Shown in pieces: positions 57,999 to 64,000 of a stretch of 64,000 bases of DNA. Both the position numbers and the translations under genes were made by a program. Origin of the DNA: Betaproteobacteria bacterium Ga0077532 (GTDB taxonomy: Bacteria; Pseudomonadota; Gammaproteobacteria; Burkholderiales; Ga0077523); NCBI GenBank assembly GCA_001464895.1, contig LNEE01000032.1, forward strand, positions 1-64,000, written 5' to 3'. The stretch's first letter is position 1, and every line of letters starts with the position of its first letter. The notes under the pieces were generated by a model. It made no database searches. It was not told the DNA's origin and worked only from the letters and a program-made list of their open reading frames with translations.

Positions 57999-58607
57999 TT
58001 ACTTCTTAACGCCGCCGACCAATTCCTTGGTCAGCTGCTCGAATTCTTCCCACTTGCCGGCCGCGGCAAGCGCTGCCTGCTCGGGCCAGGTGCCCGGCTT
58101 CGCCATGCCGAACCGACCGCCGGACGCCTTGAGCATCTCGGTGATGGCATCCGGCTGGAGCGCCGCGAGTGCCGCGAAGGTCGTGATGCCGTTCTTGACC
58201 AGCACCGCCGCGATCTTGGGACCGATGCCTTCGACCTTCGTCAGGTCATCGATCGTGACGATTTCGGGGGCCTTGGCGGTGCTGCTGCCGCCGGCGCCGT
58301 CTTCGATTCCGGCGATGAAGATCTCCGAGAACCACTGGCGGTGACCGCCTTGCTTCTTGAAGTGCTTGCGACGGCGATGCTTGAAGATAAGGACCTTGTC
58401 GCCACGACCGTGGGACAGGACCGTGGCCTTGACCGTCGCGCCCTGCACGAGAGGCGTTCCGACCTTGACGGCTGCGCCGTCGGCGACCATGAGCACCTGA
58501 TCGATCACCACGTCGGCGCCGACCTCGGCCGTGAGCTGCTCGACCTTGAGCTTCGACCCTGCGGTCACACGATATTGCTTGCCGCCGGTTTTGATGACCG
58601 CGTACAT
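57999..58607 (-). CDS. rplU: Ribosomal protein L21 with extra C-terminal HhH-like domain
   Basis: The 202-aa product begins with a normal L21 core (about 1-103): [34 protein letters not shown] and [17 protein letters not shown]. The usual bacterial L21 stops at about 103 residues. Here a Gly/Ser/Ala linker is followed by residues 120-202, which contain [20 protein letters not shown], a helix-hairpin-helix signature, and [20 protein letters not shown]. That tail resembles extended L21 proteins I know from Bacteroidetes and not Betaproteobacteria. GGAG six bases before the ATG at 58607 supports the start. It is first in the rplU-rpmA operon. Confidence 0.95.
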   Translation of the reverse strand: MYAVIKTGGKQYRVTAGSKLKVEQLTAEVGADVVIDQVLMVADGAAVKVGTPLVQGATVKATVLSHGRGDKVLIFKHRRRKHFKKQGGHRQWFSEIFIAGIEDGAGGSSTAKAPEIVTIDDLTKVEGIGPKIAAVLVKNGITTFAALAALQPDAITEMLKASGGRFGMAKPGTWPEQAALAAAGKWEEFEQLTKELVGGVKK

Positions 58608-58644
58608 GGGCTGCTCCAATCAGAGAACCGGAAAAAAGGCGCGC

Positions 58645-58673
58645 ATGCTACGAGATGCAGCGCGCTACGTCAA
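58645..58673 (-). promoter_or_regulatory. Probable rplU promoter
   Basis: On the minus strand TTGACG (complement of 58668-58673) and TAGCAT (complement of 58645-58650) are separated by 17 bases, close to the sigma-70 consensus. It lies about 38 bp before the rplU start. Confidence 0.6.
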
Positions 58674-58720
58674 TGAAATCGAAGTTCGGCCGCGCCTTTT
58701 TCAACCTGATTGCGCGTGCC

Positions 58721-58750
58721 TTGACACCCTGATCGGGCGGTTCCTACCAT
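58721..58750 (+). promoter_or_regulatory. Probable ispB promoter
   Basis: TTGACA (58721-58726) matches the -35 consensus; TACCAT (58745-58750) follows after 18 bases as a poor -10 box. The start codon is at 58778. It is back to back with the rplU promoter. Confidence 0.45.
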
Positions 58751-58777
58751 CTCGCCTTTACTTCCCCGGACGGCGCC

Positions 58778-59746
58778 TTGTCCATCGAATCCATCCGCAG
58801 CCCCGTGGCCTCAGACCTTAAGGCCGTGGATGCGGTCATCCGCGCACGTCTCCATTCGGAAGTCGTTCTGGTCCGCCAAGTGGCTGAGTACATCATATCC
58901 GCTGGGGGCAAGCGGCTGCGGCCTCTTCTCGTGCTGCTCTCCGGTGGTTCCTGCGGGCACGTGTCGCCGGCCCTGCACGAACTGGCGGCCGTGGTGGAGT
59001 TCATTCATACCGCGACGCTGCTGCACGACGACGTGGTCGACGGATCCGACATGCGCCGCGGCCGATCGACCGCCAATGCGCAGTTCGGCAACCCTGCGTC
59101 CGTGCTCGTGGGCGACTTCCTGTATTCGCGTGCATTCCAGATGATGGTCGCGGTCGGGAACATGCGGGTGATGGAGGTTCTCGCCGAGGCCACGAACGTC
59201 ATCGCGGAGGGCGAGGTTCTCCAGCTGATGAACGTCGGCGATCCCGACGTGACCGAGGCGGCCTATCTCGACGTGATCCGCTTCAAGACCGCCAAGCTGT
59301 TCGAAGCGGCCGGTCGGCTCGGCGCGGTCCTGGCTGGCGCGCCTTCGGAGATCGAAGAGGCGCTCGCAGCGTACGGCACCCACCTCGGCACGGCATTCCA
59401 GTTGATCGACGACGTGCTCGACTACTCCGGCGATCTCGCCCAGACGGGCAAGAATCTGGGGGATGATCTCGCCGAAGGTAAGGCGACACTCCCCCTGATC
59501 CACGTGCTGCAGCGGGGCACGCCAGCACAGGCGCGCGTTGTCCGACACGCGATCGAGGAAGGGGGGCTGGGCGATTTCGAGCCCGTCATGCAGGCAATCC
59601 GCGACACGGGCGCGATCGCCTACGCGCACGCCGCCGCGCAGGCCGAAGCAAAGCTTGCAACCGACGCGCTCGGCCCGCTGGAGCATTCCCGTCATCGAGA
59701 GAGCCTGCTACACTTGGCCTCCTTTGCAGTGTCGCGATCGCAGTAG
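58778..59746 (+). CDS. ispB: Polyprenyl (octaprenyl) diphosphate synthase
   Basis: The 322-aa trans-prenyltransferase makes the side chain of ubiquinone. The first aspartate-rich motif is LLHDDVVD (about 81-88) with GGKRLRPLL before it; the second is LIDDVLDYSGD (about 208-218). Its start is TTG at 58778. The reading frame N-terminus MSIESIRSPVASDLKAVDAV matches family starts, and no in-frame ATG lies upstream of the first conserved helix. It is divergent from rplU, as in many Betaproteobacteria, and tRNA-Pro follows 134 bp downstream. Confidence 0.95.
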   Translation: MSIESIRSPVASDLKAVDAVIRARLHSEVVLVRQVAEYIISAGGKRLRPLLVLLSGGSCGHVSPALHELAAVVEFIHTATLLHDDVVDGSDMRRGRSTANAQFGNPASVLVGDFLYSRAFQMMVAVGNMRVMEVLAEATNVIAEGEVLQLMNVGDPDVTEAAYLDVIRFKTAKLFEAAGRLGAVLAGAPSEIEEALAAYGTHLGTAFQLIDDVLDYSGDLAQTGKNLGDDLAEGKATLPLIHVLQRGTPAQARVVRHAIEEGGLGDFEPVMQAIRDTGAIAYAHAAAQAEAKLATDALGPLEHSRHRESLLHLASFAVSRSQ

Positions 59747-59879
59747 CAGCCTTCTTCAGTACTGCATCGATCGAACAGCGTCGACGTTTCGGAGTTGGAG
59801 GTCGACGAAGACTGGATCGGTCGCGATAGTGTGCAGTTGCAGGGCCTCCAAAGCTTTGTGCAGTTAGGTCGGTCATCCT

Positions 59880-59959
<80 letters not shown>

Positions 59960-60182
59960 CCATACGTGTTTCCGGACACCCGTCCGGCAGGTCGACGATG
60001 TCGATCCCGTGAATGGCGATGGTCGACCAAGTCGGCAGGGCGTGGCGGACAAGCCACGGAAACGTGAAGCTCCCGTTTCGCGCACGACGCCCGCCCTCCC
60101 GCAGCCCGCATACCGTTCCAGTTTCGGTTTCTGCGCCGCGTTCCGCTCCCTGTTTCAGCCTCCATCGAAGTCGACGTTGCCC

Positions 60183-61340
60183 ATGACCATTCGTCGCATT
60201 CCCGCGGAGTTCTGGCGTGGCGGTACCAGCAAGGGCATCTTCCTGCTCGAACACGATCTCCCGTCCGATGCAGCCCATCGGGATCGCCTGCTCCTCAGAC
60301 TGATCGGGAGCCCGGATCCGTACGGCAAGCAGATCGACGGCATGGGCGGCGCCAGCTCCAGCACCAGCAAGATCGTATTGATCCGACCATCCTCCCGCGC
60401 CGACTGCGATGTCGAGTACCTGTTCGGGGCCGTCGACATCCACCGACCGATCATCGACTGGTCCGGCAACTGCGGGAATCTCACCACAGCAGTCGGACCT
60501 CTCGCACTGTTGCTCGGGCTCGTCGCAGCCCGCGAGGGGACGACAGTCGTGCGCCTCTGGCAGGACAACATCGGCAAGCGCATCCTCGCGCACGTACCGG
60601 TGGCCGACGGCCAGCCCCTCGAAGAGGGTGACTTCCTGATGGACGGCGTTGCCTTCCCTGCGCCCGAGATCCTCCTCGAGTTCCTCGACCCAGGGGGCGG
60701 CGAAAGTGCGATGCTGCCCACCGGGAACGTCGTGGACACCCTCGACGTTCCGGGCGTGGGCTGGGTGGACGCAACGCTGGTAAACGCCGGCAACCCGACC
60801 GTCTTCGTCCACGCTTCGACACTCGGTCTCACCGGGCTTGAACTACCGCCAGCAGTGAATGCGGACACCACCCTCCTCGCGCGCTGTGAAGCCATCCGTT
60901 CCCACGCTGCAGTGGCGATGGGCCTGGCAGCCTCTGCGGCCTCGGCCACGCGCGATCGACCGGCGACACCAAAGCTTTCCTTCGTCGCCGCTCCCGCCTC
61001 CTACGTTGCATCCTCGGGCCGCGAAGTGCGCAGCGAGGACATCAGCCTGGTCGCGCGCATCCTTTCGATGGGGGCGCTGCATCATGCCTACACGGGCACC
61101 GGTGCGGTGGCCCTGGCGGTCGCCGCCGCACTCCCCGGCTCGGTGGTCGCGCAGGCGGCGCGCGGCGGGCCCAGCGACCGGATCCGCATCGGACACGTGT
61201 CGGGGACGCTGACGGCCGGCGCGGAGGTCCGCCAGACTGGGCCGGACTGGTCCGTCGCGCGCGCATTGATGAGCCGCAGTGCCCGGCGCCTCATGAGCGG
61301 CATCGTGCACGTCCCGGATGATGGGGCCCACGTTTCCTGA
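60183..61340 (+). CDS. PrpF-family isomerase
   Basis: The 385-aa protein matches the PrpF fold: RRIPAEFWRGGTSKGIFLLE (about 4-23), DGMGGASSSTSKIVLI, the probable active-site Cys in DWSGNCGNLTTAVGPLAL, and GNPTVFVHAS. PrpF isomerises 2-methyl-aconitate in the methylcitrate cycle; GalD (4-oxalomesaconate tautomerase) of gallate breakdown is in the same family. No prpC/prpD or gal genes are next to it, so the substrate is open. The family N-terminus begins at ATG 60183, which decides the start. Confidence 0.87.
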   Translation: MTIRRIPAEFWRGGTSKGIFLLEHDLPSDAAHRDRLLLRLIGSPDPYGKQIDGMGGASSSTSKIVLIRPSSRADCDVEYLFGAVDIHRPIIDWSGNCGNLTTAVGPLALLLGLVAAREGTTVVRLWQDNIGKRILAHVPVADGQPLEEGDFLMDGVAFPAPEILLEFLDPGGGESAMLPTGNVVDTLDVPGVGWVDATLVNAGNPTVFVHASTLGLTGLELPPAVNADTTLLARCEAIRSHAAVAMGLAASAASATRDRPATPKLSFVAAPASYVASSGREVRSEDISLVARILSMGALHHAYTGTGAVALAVAAALPGSVVAQAARGGPSDRIRIGHVSGTLTAGAEVRQTGPDWSVARALMSRSARRLMSGIVHVPDDGAHVS

Positions 61341-61461
61341 CGATGACCTGCGGGCCGGAAGACTCCACCGGCCGGCGCTCTGCGGGTACGATCCGACGTC
61401 GGATGAAAGCGCGCTCGCACCATCGCGGGCAATGGCTTCGTCACCACGGGAGGTAGTGCAG

Positions 61462-62337
61462 ATGCGCGGATCCTTCGTTCGCTCCGTACCCTTGGCATGC
61501 TTTGCATGGTTGGCCGTGTCGTCGACGGCGGCCACGGCCGAAGCCGCGTCCGGGAGCACCTTCCAGGATTGCAGTGCCTGCCCGGAGATGATCGTGATAC
61601 CGGCAGGCAACTTCATGATGGGCTCCGACCTGGAAGAAAGCGGCCACCTGGACGAAAAGCCGCGCCATCCGGTGTCGATCGCGAGGCCTTTTGCGCTGTC
61701 CCGTTTCGAGATCACGTTCGCCCAATGGGATGCCTGTGTCGAGGCCGGTCAGTGCCAGCCTGCCTCCGACGACGGTGACGGCCGCGGTGACCGCCCTGTC
61801 TACAACGTGAACTGGAACGACGCTCGCAGCTACGCCACGTGGCTCTCGGCGACGACCGGGAAGTCGTACCGCCTCCCGACGGAGGCCGAGTGGGAGTACG
61901 CCGCGCGCGGCGGCACGGGCACGCCGTGGTTCTGGGGTCCGGCAGAAGACAGCGCCGGCTCGACCAAGGCCTGCAAGTTCGCGAACACCCACGACGAAAC
62001 GAGCAAGGACGCGCACCCGATGTACGTCTGGTCCCATCACAAGTGCACCGATGGCTTCGGCGAGGTCGCACCGGTGGGTCGCTTCGAACCGAACCCATTC
62101 GGTCTCCACGACATCCTCGGCAATCTGCGCGAATGGGTGCAGGACTGCCACCACGCGGGGTATCTGAACGCACCCGCGGACGGGTCTGCGTGGGACGAGA
62201 CCACCTGCGAGAAGCGACTCGTGCGTGGCGGCGCCTGGATCGATGGGGCCTCGACGTCCCGCGCCGCCTATCGGCATCCGGAGGATGCCGGGTTCCGCAA
62301 CTACCAGGTCGGTATCCGCCTCGCCCGCGACCTCTGA
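61462..62337 (+). CDS. Exported SUMF1/formylglycine-generating-enzyme-like protein
   Basis: The 291-aa protein has a signal peptide (cleavage after AEA near 27-29) and a SUMF1/FGE-sulfatase domain: MIVIPAGNFMMGSDLEESG (about 42-60), SRFEITFAQWDACVEAGQC, RLPTEAEWEYAARGG (about 137-151), NVREW-like LGNLREWVQD, and the final RGGAWIDG...GIRLARDL. True FGE uses two cysteines to oxidise sulfatase cysteine; many bacterial members are instead binding or pvdO-like proteins. No sulfatase is nearby. GGGAGG at 61448-61453 supports ATG 61462. Confidence 0.88.
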   Translation: MRGSFVRSVPLACFAWLAVSSTAATAEAASGSTFQDCSACPEMIVIPAGNFMMGSDLEESGHLDEKPRHPVSIARPFALSRFEITFAQWDACVEAGQCQPASDDGDGRGDRPVYNVNWNDARSYATWLSATTGKSYRLPTEAEWEYAARGGTGTPWFWGPAEDSAGSTKACKFANTHDETSKDAHPMYVWSHHKCTDGFGEVAPVGRFEPNPFGLHDILGNLREWVQDCHHAGYLNAPADGSAWDETTCEKRLVRGGAWIDGASTSRAAYRHPEDAGFRNYQVGIRLARDL

Positions 62338-62371
62338 GGTCCAGCGCCGATGTCGGATCGCGCCATGTCGG

Positions 62372-63304
62372 CTAGCCGCGGGGATGATGCTTCGCGTGCA
62401 GTTGTTTGAGTCGCTCGCGGGCGACGTGCGTGTAGATCTGCGTGGTGGAGACATCCGAATGCCCCAGCAGCATCTGCACGACGCGTAGGTCCGCTCCGTG
62501 GTTCAAGAGGTGCGTGGCGAACGCGTGCCGCAGCACGTGCGGCGAGATCGGCTTCGCGATGCCCGCCCGACGAGCGTAGCGCTTCACCAGGGCCCAGAAC
62601 ATCTGGCGTGTCATGGCACGACCCCGCGCCGTCGGAAAGAGGTCCGAGGTGACCTGCCCGCCCAATACGACCGGCCGACCTGTTCCCACGAACTCCTGCA
62701 CCCACGCCACAGCCACTTCTCCGATGGGCACGAGACGCTCCTTCGATCCCTTGCCCATCACGCGCAGGACCCCCGCCTCCAGGTTCACCTGACCGAGCTC
62801 CAGCGTCACGAGTTCAGTCACCCGCAACCCGGTGGCGTAGAGCAGTTCCAGCATCGCACGGTCCCGCAGGCCCAACGGCGTCTTTTCGTCGGGTGCCGCC
62901 AGCAGACGCTCGACCTCGTCCTCCGACAGACTCTTGGGCAGGGAACGCGGCAGCTTCGGCGCGTCTATCTGCAGCGTCGGATCCGCGACAAGGCGGCCGT
63001 CGCGGATCTGCATCCGATAGAAGCGCTTCAGCGTTGAGAGAAGCCGCCCCGCCGAGGACGCCTTCGTGCGAATGGCGTAGCGGTGCGCCAGGTACCCGAG
63101 AAGATCCGCGTGCTGCGCCTCGATCAAACCTCGACCATGGGTCCGGCGCAACCATGCGGCGAACTGGCAGAGATCACGCCGGTACGCGGCCAGCGTGTTC
63201 TGCGACAGTCCGTCTTCGAGCCAGATCGCGTCGCAGAACGCATCGATCGCCGGATCGGCGTCGGGCACTACGGTGCGAGGACGCCCTCGTGTCGCAGCAG
63301 CCAT
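62372..63304 (-). CDS. xerD: Tyrosine recombinase XerD
   Basis: The 310-aa recombinase resolves chromosome dimers at dif with XerC and FtsK. The N-terminal SAM-like domain (about 16-105; SQNTLAAYRRDLCQFAAW) precedes the catalytic domain with Arg in YATGLRVTELVTL, HxxR in ISPHVLRHAFATHLL, and the nucleophile Tyr in STTQIYTHV. It ends HHPRG as XerD proteins do. The start ATG (63304) overlaps the end of ogt by 37 bp. It is convergent with the SUMF1 gene. Confidence 0.94.
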   Translation of the reverse strand: MAAATRGRPRTVVPDADPAIDAFCDAIWLEDGLSQNTLAAYRRDLCQFAAWLRRTHGRGLIEAQHADLLGYLAHRYAIRTKASSAGRLLSTLKRFYRMQIRDGRLVADPTLQIDAPKLPRSLPKSLSEDEVERLLAAPDEKTPLGLRDRAMLELLYATGLRVTELVTLELGQVNLEAGVLRVMGKGSKERLVPIGEVAVAWVQEFVGTGRPVVLGGQVTSDLFPTARGRAMTRQMFWALVKRYARRAGIAKPISPHVLRHAFATHLLNHGADLRVVQMLLGHSDVSTTQIYTHVARERLKQLHAKHHPRG

Positions 63305-63777
63305 CGCTTCACCTCCATCGGATGGCCGTCGGTGCGGCCCATGAATCCCCCCAGCCCGTCTCGCGCGACGACCCGGTGGCAGGGCACCACTGGAGGAACA
63401 GGATTGCTGCCGCAGGCACCACCGAGGGGGCGCGCGACGGTTCCCAGGCGATCCGCGAGTTCACCATACGTGAGCACCACACCTACCGGTATGCGACGCA
63501 ACGCGTCCCAGACACGCCGACGGAACGGTGTGCCATCGAGCGCGATCGGGAGGTCGAAGGGAAAATGCGGGTCCTCGAGGTATCGCTCGAGCTGGCGGCA
63601 TGCCTCGACAGCCAGAGGCTCGCGCGGAGACCTGAGAGCACTCCCGGGCGGGAGATACTCGATGCGCGCGACGAAGTCGCCCGCCAGGCGCACGCCGATG
63701 CAACCGAAGGGCGCCGGTATGCAGGCGTCGCGCGCTTCAGTGTCGAGCAAGGCCACGCGACCGCAGCACGTGCACAC
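63268..63777 (-). CDS. ogt: Methylated-DNA-protein cysteine methyltransferase
   Basis: The 169-aa suicide enzyme repairs O6-methylguanine: the acceptor is Cys133 in VVPCHRVVARDG, with the helix-turn-helix VLTYGELADRLGTVARPLGGA before it. The N-terminal part is short and carries two extra cysteines (CTCC at 2-5). It is distinct from the Atl1-like protein at 3334, which lacks the PCHRV motif. Its start lies 41 bp inside the TRAP permease gene upstream and its stop is 37 bp inside xerD, so it is part of a tight operon. Confidence 0.94.
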   Translation of the reverse strand: MCTCCGRVALLDTEARDACIPAPFGCIGVRLAGDFVARIEYLPPGSALRSPREPLAVEACRQLERYLEDPHFPFDLPIALDGTPFRRRVWDALRRIPVGVVLTYGELADRLGTVARPLGGACGSNPVPPVVPCHRVVARDGLGGFMGRTDGHPMEVKRWLLRHEGVLAP

Positions 63778-64000
63778 CCGTGACGAGGGCCGCGAGGGCG
63801 AATCCGGCCATGTCGCTCCATGTCGCCGACCACGCGAGCAACAGCCCCGCCAGGATGAAGGCGGTCCGTTCCATGAGAGCCAGGCGCACCACCAGCCACC
63901 CCTGGGCGCCGATCGCGAGGGCCACGACGCCCACGAGAGCGGTGATCGTGACGACCACCATGTTGGGGATCGGGCCCGAGAGCAGCAGACCGACGCCTTC
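63737..64000 (-). CDS. TRAP transporter fused permease, C-terminal end (partial)
   Basis: Only the last 87 codons are in the window; the frame is open to its right edge. The visible peptide EGVGLLLSGPIPN leads into three hydrophobic helices and LALMERTAFILAGLLLAW, the usual ending of the 4TM/12TM fused TRAP permease. It would work with a periplasmic TAXI-type binding protein. It overlaps the start of ogt by 41 bp, so it lies upstream in the same operon. Confidence 0.7.
   Translation of the reverse strand, partial: EGVGLLLSGPIPNMVVVTITALVGVVALAIGAQGWLVVRLALMERTAFILAGLLLAWSATWSDMAGFALAALVTGVHVLRSRGLARH

Noticed and set aside
59747-59879. A second tRNA next to tRNA-Pro
   Set aside because: No cloverleaf could be drawn in the 133 bp between ispB and tRNA-Pro.

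Overview
The window is GC-rich DNA (roughly two thirds G+C by eye), densely packed with genes on both strands, and reads as the chromosome of a betaproteobacterium. The arguments are the order proB-obgE-rpmA-rplU divergent from ispB followed by tRNA-Pro, a tripartite-tricarboxylate (Bug-family) binding protein, a PEP-CTERM sorting tail, an OxyR with cysteines at 199 and 208, and a PrpF-family isomerase. The species cannot be named from the sequence. Coding frames are normal in codon use throughout; no prophage, IS element, CRISPR array or rRNA operon was seen.

Layout. 1-303 is a 128-129 bp tandem repeat running in from the left edge. 304-4495 holds a sigma-region-2/double-cupin fusion, a GST, a lipoprotein, an Atl1/MGMT-like protein and a ClpP-like protease. 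4750-7911 is a three-gene overlapping operon: CPA2 antiporter, YbdK-type carboxylate-amine ligase, C26 gamma-glutamyl hydrolase. 8000-10119 pairs a di-heme protein with an outer-membrane protein. 10179-19971 is a catabolic neighbourhood: two enolase-superfamily enzymes, an acyl-CoA ligase, an amidase, a chemoreceptor, a Bug protein and an exported glutaredoxin. 20021-21296 is the wreck of an amidohydrolase gene carrying a TacA/TacT-type toxin-antitoxin pair inside it. 21310-23353 is a TetR regulator divergent from two membrane proteins. 23462-30621 has glnS, a triple tail-collar PEP-CTERM protein, a cytochrome P460, a glutaredoxin-membrane fusion and small exported proteins.

30581-35187 is phnD-phnC-phnE-phnE-phnM, with no C-P lyase core in view, divergent from a CHASE-domain hybrid histidine kinase. 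38089-43790 carries an MBL-fold hydrolase, a PLP dehydratase, a PfkB kinase and an envelope operon with an M48 protease. 43864-47237 is an OxyR locus with a well-matched OxyR site, a peroxiredoxin-glutaredoxin fusion and a disulfide oxidoreductase. pepN is followed by 540 bp of two intergenic repeat families, then a Ser/Thr kinase-receiver pair, ppk2 and a branched-chain-type binding protein. 55309-59956 is the housekeeping block (proB, obgE, rpmA, rplU, ispB, tRNA-Pro). The right end has a PrpF-family gene, a SUMF1-type exported protein, xerD, ogt and the last 87 codons of a TRAP permease cut by the window edge.

Most notable: a ribosomal protein L21 with an extra helix-hairpin-helix-like C-terminal domain, the sigma-2/ChrR-cupin fusion without region 4, the three-fold tail-collar protein with a PEP-CTERM tail, and the toxin-antitoxin module sitting in a decayed amidohydrolase gene, whose toxin itself appears to have lost an internal segment.
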